In this document: one piece after another, positions 1 to 6,209 of the stretch
Position numbering within the stretch: the first letter of the stretch is position 1
How the letters are laid out: every line of letters starts with the position of its first letter
DNA from: Methanobacteriota archaeon
Lineage (GTDB): Archaea; Altiarchaeota; Altiarchaeia; IMC4; QMZM01
Length of the DNA: 12,511 nt
Assembly: GCA_021731385.1 (NCBI GenBank)
Contig: JAKFXM010000132.1
Span: 1-12,511, forward strand
Direction of reading: 5' to 3'
Program-made: the position numbers and the translations under genes
The notes under the pieces: model-generated
What the model saw: only the letters and a program-made list of their open reading frames with translations
Told to the model about the DNA's origin: nothing
Databases searched by the model: none

Positions 1-458
1 ATACTGGTCATGTCCTTTTAGAATCCCTTAGAGCTGCCGGTGCATCCGGAAGCCTGTTAAATCATTCCGAGAACAGACTGAAATTGGCCGATATTGAAGC
101 AGGGATAGAAAGATTAAAATCCATGAAGATGAAATCCATTGTCTGCACAAATAATGTAAATACGACAAAGGGTGCAGCAGTATTGAATCCGGATTTTGTT
201 GCAGTAGAACCCCCGGAATTGATAGGTACAGGAATTTCTGTTTCAAAGGCACAACCGGATGTTGTTAGTAATTCTGTCAATGCGGTAAATGAAATAAATC
301 CGGATGTTAGGGTGCTCTGTGGTGCAGGTATAAGCAATGGTGAGGATGTAAAAAAAGCCCTTGAACTCGGTACTGATGGGGTTTTGCTTGCCTCGGGCGT
401 TGTCTGTGCCAAAAATCCAAGAGAGGTTTTGATTGATTTAGTTAAGGGGTTGGGATAA
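1..458 (+). CDS. tpiA: Triosephosphate isomerase, archaeal type (5' end outside the window)
   Basis: Interconverts dihydroxyacetone phosphate and glyceraldehyde 3-phosphate in the cytoplasm, in glycolysis and gluconeogenesis. The reading frame is open from base 3 to the TAA at 456-458, giving 151 visible residues. Archaeal enzymes have roughly 220-230 residues, so about 70-75 N-terminal residues lie off the left edge. Visible family motifs are the His-containing LLNHSENR (catalytic His at fragment residue 21), VEPPELIGTG (catalytic Glu about residue 69), and a C-terminal phosphate-binding stretch, CGAGISNGEDVKKALELGTDGVLLASG. The TTG at 84 lies inside the conserved fold and is not the real start. 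The gene stands alone here, but pgk and fae-hps in the same window belong to the same triose-phosphate metabolism. Identification rests on motif recognition. Confidence 0.93.
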   Translation, partial: TGHVLLESLRAAGASGSLLNHSENRLKLADIEAGIERLKSMKMKSIVCTNNVNTTKGAAVLNPDFVAVEPPELIGTGISVSKAQPDVVSNSVNAVNEINPDVRVLCGAGISNGEDVKKALELGTDGVLLASGVVCAKNPREVLIDLVKGLG

Positions 459-533
459 GGTGAAACAATGATATGAGTGAGTATAATTGCAGCGTGAATG
501 TATCATCCAAATGATGGATAAACGGAGTACTTT

Positions 534-545
534 GTCTATAATACC
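534..545 (+). promoter_or_regulatory. Possible TATA box of the Cys-rich protein gene
   Basis: The AT-rich run TCTATAATAC lies about 18-26 bases before the ATG pair at 561/564. That is roughly the distance expected of an archaeal TATA box for a leaderless transcript. No Shine-Dalgarno sequence precedes the ATG. This is inference from spacing and composition only. The rest of 459-560 shows only a weak 5-bp hairpin (ATCAT/ATGAT near 512-525). Confidence 0.3.
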
Positions 546-560
546 AAATATAATAAATTT

Positions 561-998
561 ATGATGACAAACAAAAAATTAATTTTCGGATCCTTAATTA
601 TCTTATTGATTATCATGATAGTCAGTTTGGTAATGTTAAACAAACCCACAACTACCCCGACATCAAGCACAACCCCAACGCAAAATACACCAACAACTTT
701 ACCCACAATTATGCCCCTAACTGAAAATATGTCATGCGAAGAAATGTATACTGAAATTGAAAATGATTTTGATAAAGCAAATTACTGTAAACTTGATGCT
801 GATTGTAAATCATTATTACTAGGAGGACCTTTTATTAAATTTGGTTGTTATAAATTTGTAAACAAATACTTCAATGAAGATATGTTGTATGAAAAAATGG
901 GAGGATATTATAATAAATGTCAAGCTCCAATAAACAAATGTGCCCCTGCTCCAGAAGTCAATTGCATTTCTGGTCGATGTGTTCGCGTTAATAAATAA
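561..998 (+). CDS. Small membrane-anchored Cys-rich protein of unknown function
   Basis: I do not recognise a named family. The 145-residue product has a charged N-terminus (MMTNKK), one hydrophobic segment at about residues 8-26 acting as a signal anchor or signal peptide, and a low-complexity Thr/Pro linker at about 29-52. A C-terminal domain follows with eight cysteines, all after residue 55. Typical spacings include CKLDADC and CISGRC near the end. An even number of cysteines outside the membrane suggests up to four disulfides in an extracellular domain held off the membrane by the Thr/Pro stalk, which may be glycosylated (inference). There is no lipobox Cys at the end of the hydrophobic segment. 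Either ATG of the ATGATG pair could be the start. A terminator-like hairpin follows, so it is probably transcribed alone. Its A+T content looks a little higher than that of the neighbouring metabolic genes. Confidence 0.75.
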   Translation: MMTNKKLIFGSLIILLIIMIVSLVMLNKPTTTPTSSTTPTQNTPTTLPTIMPLTENMSCEEMYTEIENDFDKANYCKLDADCKSLLLGGPFIKFGCYKFVNKYFNEDMLYEKMGGYYNKCQAPINKCAPAPEVNCISGRCVRVNK

Positions 999-1021
999 TA
1001 ACGGCGGGTTGGCAACTCAAT

Positions 1022-1056
1022 GGGGCACTGCGCTTTCTTTTGCCCCTTTTCTTTTT
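1022..1056 (+). terminator. Terminator-like hairpin and T tract after the Cys-rich gene
   Basis: GGGGCA (1022-1027) pairs with TGCCCC (1041-1046) across a 13-base loop and is followed at once by TTTTCTTTTT (1047-1056). Archaeal termination depends mainly on the T tract. The position just after the stop codon of the upstream gene supports the call. Confidence 0.55.
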
Positions 1057-1112
1057 AGTGTAATTATATTTAAGGAAGGGTAAAAGAACCCTCACCTAAC
1101 ACCGAATAAACG

Positions 1113-1165
1113 GAAAAGTCCTCAACTCGGACTTTTCGCAAATTGCCTTCGCTATGCTTCGGCAA
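1113..1165. repeat. Two consecutive hairpins upstream of thyA
   Basis: A perfect 9-bp inverted repeat, GAAAAGTCC (1113-1121) and GGACTTTTC (1129-1137), has a 7-base loop. A smaller one follows, TTGCC (1143-1147) and GGCAA (1161-1165). Both lie 44-96 bases before the thyA ATG. They could fold in a thyA 5' leader or be part of the dispersed palindromes seen elsewhere in the window. No coding potential is visible here. Confidence 0.5.
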
Positions 1166-1208
1166 CTTCGTATATCCGGGATATGTTAGATAAAATGTCA
1201 GTCTCAAA

Positions 1209-1865
1209 ATGAAACACTTCCATATCGAAGCCTTTGATATCCCTGATGCATGGGTTCAGGTTGTCAAAAAAATATGTGAAGAGGGGGAGACATTTGATAT
1301 AGAACGCGGCTCAGAGATAACGAGAACAAAAAAGATTGCACTTTCGCTTGACATTGAGAATCCTGAAAACAGACCACTGGTCCACAAGGATGCACCATTT
1401 TCTGCAGATTATGTTGAGAGCTATGCATTAGAGTATCTCTTTATAGGAGAGAAACACAAGGGTGAGGAATATACCTATGGAGAAAGGCTCCGAAAGCCTG
1501 TTGACCAGATAGAGGGGATTATAGGGCGATATAAAGAATTCCGGGGAGACAGGCAGAATACAATGGTAATAAGGCATCCTGAGGATATAAACAGCCCGGA
1601 CCCCCCATGTCTTACGGTAATCGACACCGAAATTCTAAATGAAAAATTGCACTTCGTAGTCTATTTCAGGTCATGGGATGCATTTGCAGGATTTCCGGCA
1701 AATCTTGCAGGTTTGCAATTGCTGAAGGAATACATGGCAGAGAGGATTGGAATTTCCCCCGGAAAGACAATAGCATTCTCAAAAAATATCCATCTCTATG
1801 AGAGACAATTCGAACTTGCTGAGAATTTAATATATCCAAAGACGGAAAGAGTGGCTGTAAGGTAG
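1209..1865 (+). CDS. thyA: Thymidylate synthase, archaeal ThyA type
   Basis: Makes dTMP from dUMP by reductive methylation with a methylene-folate (in archaea possibly a methylene-tetrahydropterin) donor in the cytoplasm. At 218 residues it matches the short archaeal branch (about 220 residues), not the bacterial 264-residue form. Visible motifs are DPPCLTVID, with the nucleophilic Cys at residue 134 of the PPC signature; RSWD at 154-157, the dUMP phosphate and base-binding segment; FPANLAGLQ, with the conserved Asn at 165; and SKNIHLYE, with His195 and Tyr197 contacting the nucleotide. The ATG at 1209 gives the usual N-terminus with no obvious ribosome binding site, so the transcript may be leaderless or carry a hairpin-bearing leader (see 1113-1165). 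The pterin used cannot be told from the sequence. Confidence 0.9.
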   Translation: MKHFHIEAFDIPDAWVQVVKKICEEGETFDIERGSEITRTKKIALSLDIENPENRPLVHKDAPFSADYVESYALEYLFIGEKHKGEEYTYGERLRKPVDQIEGIIGRYKEFRGDRQNTMVIRHPEDINSPDPPCLTVIDTEILNEKLHFVVYFRSWDAFAGFPANLAGLQLLKEYMAERIGISPGKTIAFSKNIHLYERQFELAENLIYPKTERVAVR

Positions 1866-1931
1866 GAGGGTTAGTATCCTGAATTTGTCGGCTTGAATGC
1901 CAAAAATTTTCCGGATAAAGTATGAAATTAT

Positions 1932-3230
1932 ATGTCATTCTCTTGGAATTTAAATGAATATAAAGATTTTAAATTGAACTGGATTAATAGGTTCTTCGGA
2001 AAAAAGGAAGAATCTTCAACTGAAGTAGAATTTGATGATCTTCCCGGATGGCTTTTATCCGAATCCAAAAAAATATACGGGGAAATTAGCGGGCATGCCT
2101 ATTCCATCTACCCCGACATCAAAGATGCAGTTGAAGAGATAAAAGAAAGCACAACCCTGCTTGAAGAAGCAAAGCCCGAGGGAAGATTTCATATCTCACT
2201 GGTGAAAATTGCCACAAGCAACAGGAATAACATGGTTAAGCAGATCAGAATACTTTTGGATAATATAACTATCCCGCAGGCAACTGATGTCAGGAGTATA
2301 GCGGCTTTTCATGAGGGTGCAGTTCAAAATCTGGCAATATGCCTTGAAAACATGATGAAAAGTTATCAGTACGCGCAATTGGTATTTTTTGAAGAATCAA
2401 AACAGGTAATCGCAGATGTGAATGCACTTGGAAGATTGCTTAATCAACTTATAGAACCCGTTAAAATCCAAAAAAATGTTTTAGATGCCCTTGAAAATGC
2501 CACAAGTGCAATACAAGATGTTAAAAATATAATTCCGGATATTGGAATCAGTGAAGAGGCAATGAAAAAAAATGAAGAAAAAATTGTTCTTTTGAAAAAG
2601 GAAATTGAAGAGAAGAAAAAAGCCCTTATCCTCCTTAGAGATAGTGAATCATGGAAACAATATGTGAATTACAAGGATGAACTTATCCTGCTTGAAAATA
2701 ACGCCAAAGAGAAAGAATCCGGGATTACCAGTATTATTTCGCCTTTGAATAAAGCACTTCTCAGGCTTAAGCAGTTAAGCGATAGCGGACGGTATATCCT
2801 AAAACCGCAGGATAAAGAATGTTTGAATTTGTGCTTATCAGACCCCAAAGCCGTCAATGCTGAATTCTTTGTTGAATTTCAAAAAATCGTTGAAAGTGGT
2901 ATTCTAAACCTTACATCTGAAAAAAAGGATAAAATTTTGGGACAAATCAATTTTGTTAAATCGTCCCTTGAGTCATCTAAAGCAGAATATCAGGGTCTCA
3001 TGCCGGAAATTGAAAGAAAAAAATACGAAATCTCAAAATTTAATGTACCCTATGAAGAAAAGGGTCTGACTGAGAGAATTTCAGATTTGCAGGAAAAACT
3101 TACTACAACAGAAAAAGACATTGAAATGTCAAAAAAGCATCTTGCGCACCTTAAACAAAGCATTGAATCAAAAAAACAGGAATTGCAGCAGATGATACCA
3201 GTAATTGACGGCAGGATAAGGATATCATAA
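1932..3230 (+). CDS. Coiled-coil protein of unknown function
   Basis: No family recognised. The 432-residue product has no signal peptide, no clear membrane segment and no Walker motifs, so it is probably cytoplasmic. The N-terminal part (about 1-200) is mostly helical, with a short basic patch (FFGKKE) and a DDLPGWLLSESKKIYGEI segment. A first charged coiled coil runs at about 205-265, rich in Glu and Lys (KKNEEKIVLLKKEIEEKKKA). A middle region of about 265-345 holds the only two cysteines after residue 150 (ECLNLCLSD). A second coiled coil fills about 345-425. The ATG at 1932 is chosen because the nearby ATG at 1922 is out of frame. It starts 66 bases after thyA and its stop lies 2 bases from the stop of the convergent DUF460 gene, which also has a coiled coil. 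A structural, scaffold or DNA-associated role is possible but unproven. Confidence 0.8.
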   Translation: MSFSWNLNEYKDFKLNWINRFFGKKEESSTEVEFDDLPGWLLSESKKIYGEISGHAYSIYPDIKDAVEEIKESTTLLEEAKPEGRFHISLVKIATSNRNNMVKQIRILLDNITIPQATDVRSIAAFHEGAVQNLAICLENMMKSYQYAQLVFFEESKQVIADVNALGRLLNQLIEPVKIQKNVLDALENATSAIQDVKNIIPDIGISEEAMKKNEEKIVLLKKEIEEKKKALILLRDSESWKQYVNYKDELILLENNAKEKESGITSIISPLNKALLRLKQLSDSGRYILKPQDKECLNLCLSDPKAVNAEFFVEFQKIVESGILNLTSEKKDKILGQINFVKSSLESSKAEYQGLMPEIERKKYEISKFNVPYEEKGLTERISDLQEKLTTTEKDIEMSKKHLAHLKQSIESKKQELQQMIPVIDGRIRIS

Positions 3231-3232
3231 AA

Positions 3233-4291
3233 CTAATTAATTCTTTCCTTCCTATAGTTCTCGATAATCCTGTCTAATGAAATTTTTTTCAATGCCCAGA
3301 TTTCATTCAGGTCATTGGTAGTTATATAAAAACAGCCAGAAATTTCCTTAACATAACCCGGGTCTGCAACAACAATGCCCCTTTCCCCAAGATAATTCCT
3401 GTCTGGAGGATTCTCAACAAATGCAATTTCAATATCCCCCAGATTTTCCAAATCCACGCCCTTCAATTTTCTTTTTATCAGAACAATACCGGAACTTACC
3501 TCCGGAAACACACCGACTGGAACCAATTCCTTCTTTGCCGTCTTCTGCCAGAGTTCTTTTAGTTTATCAATACCCTTAAGTTTATTATTCAAATTTTCTA
3601 TTTGACCCCCTAAATATCTTACTATCCCTCTGCTTCCATAAGATTTTGTAATCCTCCTGATTTTAATCTCGTATCTCCTTTTTATGTTAGATATTAAAAA
3701 TCTTAACCTCTCTATCTCCTCTTCTTTTTCAGAGATTACCTCTTTGAGCCTCGCATTTTGTTTTTCGAGGCTTCTGATCCTCCTTTCCTCTTCGGATATT
3801 TCTATCACTGGCTGCAAAATTTCCGGTTTTTCAGTAATAATCTCTTTTTCCTTGAGTTTCTCTATAGCATTCTCTATTGAAATTCCTTGAACGACCATAT
3901 GCTTTACATCATCTTTATATCCCCGCATATCTATCTTCTCAAATTTATTCTTGAATCTATTGAATGCGTTAATTGCAGCAGAAAGCGCATCCCTCTCATG
4001 GGAATTTTTGACCTTATAATCCTTAGTCAGCCTGATTTTTTCATCTATCCGCAGCGACTCTTCAGGAAGAAACAATCCTGATCCTAATTTTGTTACAAGC
4101 TTCGATACAAATTCCGGTGCAGGATTTACATCTGTAGCGATAAGAGAAACCCTTCCAATGTGAATCAGATGCCCTATAACCCTGTCGAGCCCGAAATCCT
4201 TTGAACTGAAGATATGGACTAATTCACCTTCAAAATTCAACGCCGCAATTCCAGTTGTTGTTCCGGGATCTATTCCAACAATTAGATACAA
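3233..4291 (-). CDS. COG2433/DUF460 protein, predicted RNase H-fold nuclease with coiled coil
   Basis: Archaeal family predicted to carry an RNase H-like (RuvC/YqgF-type) nuclease domain; its substrate and pathway are not established. The RNase H-like part occupies about residues 1-115. It includes VGIDPGTTTGIAALN, with Asp8 on the first strand, Asp54 in ATDVNPAPE, and the C-terminal NSHERDALSAA, with Asp101 as a likely third acidic metal ligand. A strongly charged coiled coil follows at about 163-250, then a basic/hydrophobic C-terminal domain of about 100 residues. From memory, many family members are longer (600 residues or more) with an N-terminal region before the nuclease domain; here the protein begins directly at the nuclease strand. 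The start is TTG at 4291 with AGG about 7 bases upstream; I see no in-frame ATG earlier. The gene is convergent with the coiled-coil gene, and its upstream side is the palindromic island. Confidence 0.8.
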   Translation of the reverse strand: MYLIVGIDPGTTTGIAALNFEGELVHIFSSKDFGLDRVIGHLIHIGRVSLIATDVNPAPEFVSKLVTKLGSGLFLPEESLRIDEKIRLTKDYKVKNSHERDALSAAINAFNRFKNKFEKIDMRGYKDDVKHMVVQGISIENAIEKLKEKEIITEKPEILQPVIEISEEERRIRSLEKQNARLKEVISEKEEEIERLRFLISNIKRRYEIKIRRITKSYGSRGIVRYLGGQIENLNNKLKGIDKLKELWQKTAKKELVPVGVFPEVSSGIVLIKRKLKGVDLENLGDIEIAFVENPPDRNYLGERGIVVADPGYVKEISGCFYITTNDLNEIWALKKISLDRIIENYRKERIN

Positions 4292-4302
4292 TTTCCACAG
4301 CC

Positions 4303-4323
4303 TTTTTCTTTCAAAAAGAAAAA
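4303..4323. repeat. Perfect hairpin TTTTTCTTT-caa-AAAGAAAAA
   Basis: A 9-bp perfect palindrome with a 3-base loop, immediately upstream of the DUF460 start. It is the first of a cluster of perfect stems extending to 4646. It could terminate transcription arriving from purF on the minus strand, or sit in the DUF460 leader. Confidence 0.6.
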
Positions 4324-4341
4324 CGCTGGCAAAAAAGAAAG

Positions 4342-4420
4342 GAATTTGCCTCCCGAATCAGAGCTTTGCTCTGATTGGGCCCAAAAATTCCTGAAAGGAA
4401 TTTTTCGGGTCGGCAAATTC
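4342..4420. repeat. Nested palindrome module A (three-way junction)
   Basis: An outer stem GAATTTGCC (4342-4350) / GGCAAATTC (4412-4420) is extended by CCCG (4352-4355) / CGGG (4406-4409). It encloses two perfect hairpins: AATCAGAGC-ttt-GCTCTGATT (4356-4376) and AAAAATTCCT-gaa-AGGAATTTTT (4383-4405). The self-complementary GGGCCC (4377-4382) sits between them, so CCC and GGG could also extend the inner stems. As DNA this is a cruciform-capable element; as RNA it is a compact three-way junction on either strand. No open reading frame explains it. Confidence 0.7.
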
Positions 4421-4456
4421 TGATTGTATTGAATTTAATGGATGAAATTTGTTAGT

Positions 4457-4517
4457 GGGTATTCCGCAGAAATACCCCCTGTTTCGCCAGCCTCCCCTTT
4501 GAGCCTAAAGGCTCAAA
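4457..4517. repeat. Two further perfect hairpins between modules A and B
   Basis: GGGTATT (4457-4463) pairs with AATACCC (4471-4477). TTTGAGCC (4498-4505) pairs with GGCTCAAA (4510-4517) around a taaa loop. Both lie in the intergenic island and carry no supported coding sequence; short open frames here are by-products of the palindromes. Confidence 0.6.
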
Positions 4518-4520
4518 TTT

Positions 4521-4646
4521 GCCCTGCAACCGACAACTGTCAATTTTCCATCAACAGCCGTTTTCGGCTGTTGAGTCTTGACTGCTGGAAATCATTTGAC
4601 AGCAGTCAATCCAGTTGTCGGGCAGTTGCAACCAAAGGTTGCAACT
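4521..4646. repeat. Nested palindrome module B (three-way junction plus 3' hairpin)
   Basis: An outer stem CGACAACTG (4531-4539) / CAGTTGTCG (4612-4620) encloses TCAACAGCCG-tttt-CGGCTGTTGA (4551-4574) and TTGACTGCTG (4578-4587) / CAGCAGTCAA (4600-4609). A third perfect hairpin, AGTTGCAACC-aaa-GGTTGCAACT (4624-4646), follows directly. Its 5' arm could instead pair with TGCAAC at 4525-4530, which would lengthen the outer stem, so two folds compete. The architecture repeats that of module A although the stem sequences differ. Confidence 0.7.
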
Positions 4647-4660
4647 CCAAATTTTTCGGG

Positions 4661-4688
4661 ACCAAAAACCCAAGGATTTTTCGGGTTC
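4661..4688 (-). terminator. Likely purF terminator
   Basis: On the minus strand, AACCC just after the purF stop pairs with GGGTT further on, and the GGGTT runs into a TTTTT tract followed by GG. Position and the T tract fit a terminator for purF. The same bases contain two copies of the 10-mer ATTTTTCGGG (plus strand), which is also present in module A. Confidence 0.45.
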
Positions 4689-6059
4689 TTAAAGTTTGAG
4701 TTTAGTTTGTTTCTCTTTTGTCGGGTAATCCCCGGTAAGGCATGCAAGGCAGAGTTTATCCTTTGGCATGCCTATCGCCTTTATTAGACCCTCAAGGCTT
4801 GTATATGCCAGGGAATCTGCCCCTATCTCCCTCCTTACCGCTTCAATGCTCTTTTTTGAGGCAATGAATTCCTTTCTGCTTTGCATATCTATTCCGTAAA
4901 AACACGGATATTTTATAGGCGGACAGGAAATCCTCACATGAATCTTTGATGCACCTGCCCCCCGTAAAATTCCTATCAGTCTTTTCAATGTAGTTCCACG
5001 GACAATTGAGTCATCAACAAGTACCATCCTTTTTCCGTTAACTTCACTTGCTATCGGATTAAGTTTCAATCTAACACTTTTTTCCCTCTGCCCCTGCTCC
5101 GGGAGTATGAATGTCCTGCCGCAATACCTGTTCTTTATCATGCCCTCACTGTATTTTATTCTGGAAACATCGGAATAACCTATTGCAGTCGTTATTCCTG
5201 AATCCGGAACCGCAATAACCATATCTGCATCTGCAGGAGCCTCCTTTGCAAGAGTCCTGCCCAGATTTTTTCTTACCTCATAGACTGATTTTCCGTCAAT
5301 AACAGAATCAGGTCTCGCAAAATAAACATATTCAAAGATACAATGGGATGTTTTTTCCTTTCTCCCGGTGTAGGACTCTAAATTCCTGTTTATCACAAGA
5401 ATTTCAGACGGTTTTATGTCCCTGATTGTTTTCATATCCAGTGTATCAAGGGCACAACTCTCTGATGCTACTGCATATCCCCCCTCTGATTTTCCAAGAA
5501 TTAGTGGTCTTAATCCCCATGGATCGCGGACAGCAATTATATCCTCATTATGAAGAATTGTCAGGCAGTACGCACCATTAAGGAGATTCATTGCATTTTT
5601 TATGCCTTCTATAAAATTATCAGTTTTTATATGCTCATGTGCAATAAGTTGTGCAATTATTTCAGTGTCAGTAGTCGTGGAAAAAACACTGCCCCTCTTC
5701 TCCAGCAGGGATTTCAATTCACCGGAATTTACGATATTTCCGTTATGGACAATTGCAAAACTGCCCTTTGAATAATTTATTACAAGGGGCTGGGCATTTT
5801 CAAGAATTGATGCACCAGTGGTAGAATATCTTACATGCCCTATCCCGGAATTGCCCTCAAGGTTTACCCCTTTAAAGACATCACAGACAAGGCCCATTGC
5901 CTTGTGAAGGTTTATCTGTCCGTTATTATATGTCGCTATTCCTGCAGATTCCTGACCACGGTGCTGCAAAGAGTACAATCCATCAAACATATCGTCAAAA
6001 ACATTCCTTTTTGAATAAATTCCAAGGACTGCGCACTTCTCTTTTGCTTCTTCCGTCAT
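4689..6059 (-). CDS. purF: Amidophosphoribosyltransferase (PurF), Fe-S type
   Basis: Catalyses the first step of de novo purine synthesis: PRPP plus glutamine gives 5-phosphoribosylamine. From the ATG at 6059 the product has 456 residues. The start is chosen because MTEEAKEK precedes CAVLGIY by exactly a short propeptide, and maturation of this family exposes that Cys (residue 9) as the glutamine-hydrolysing nucleophile. The class II glutaminase domain shows LQHRGQESAGIA, GHVRYSTTG, VHNGNIVN and TTTDTEI. The phosphoribosyltransferase domain has the PRPP loop VLVDDSIVRGTT. Cysteines in SHCIFEYVYFARPDS, YPCFYGID and LCLACLTGDYP match the four [4Fe-4S] ligand positions of the Bacillus subtilis-type enzyme. 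The frame is open for 39 more codons upstream (to 6176), but that part is unlike the family. The gene lies 150 bases downstream of ubiA on the same strand. Confidence 0.94.
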   Translation of the reverse strand: MTEEAKEKCAVLGIYSKRNVFDDMFDGLYSLQHRGQESAGIATYNNGQINLHKAMGLVCDVFKGVNLEGNSGIGHVRYSTTGASILENAQPLVINYSKGSFAIVHNGNIVNSGELKSLLEKRGSVFSTTTDTEIIAQLIAHEHIKTDNFIEGIKNAMNLLNGAYCLTILHNEDIIAVRDPWGLRPLILGKSEGGYAVASESCALDTLDMKTIRDIKPSEILVINRNLESYTGRKEKTSHCIFEYVYFARPDSVIDGKSVYEVRKNLGRTLAKEAPADADMVIAVPDSGITTAIGYSDVSRIKYSEGMIKNRYCGRTFILPEQGQREKSVRLKLNPIASEVNGKRMVLVDDSIVRGTTLKRLIGILRGAGASKIHVRISCPPIKYPCFYGIDMQSRKEFIASKKSIEAVRREIGADSLAYTSLEGLIKAIGMPKDKLCLACLTGDYPTKEKQTKLKL

Positions 6060-6079
6060 TATAATTACTATTTCTTTTT

Positions 6080-6098
6080 GGGAGTTTAATAATAACAC
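6080..6098 (-). promoter_or_regulatory. Possible purF promoter (TATA-like)
   Basis: On the minus strand the AT-rich run TTATTATTAAAC lies about 26-37 bases before the chosen purF ATG at 6059. This fits a TATA element for a leaderless transcript. It also supports the shorter start, because the run would otherwise be inside the coding region. Confidence 0.35.
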
Positions 6099-6209
6099 TG
6101 CCGTCACACCGGCTGGCGAAAGGACATATCCCCCCACCTGATAGGTCTTAAACTCTTCTCGCTGAATTTCAGTCAAAATTTACGGGCAATTCATTTTCTT
6201 ATGGCTGTG

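Noticed and set aside
4303..4646. CRISPR array
   Set aside because: The stems differ in sequence and there is no regularly spaced direct repeat; only a 10-mer recurs, at irregular spacing.
4442..4787. Short plus-strand open frames across the palindromic island and the purF 3' end
   Set aside because: They are composed of palindrome arms or run antisense to purF, have no start context, and resemble no protein family.
6060..6176. Longer PurF with a 39-residue N-terminal extension
   Set aside because: The internal ATG at 6059 places the nucleophile Cys after a short propeptide as usual in the family, and a TATA-like element lies within the extension.
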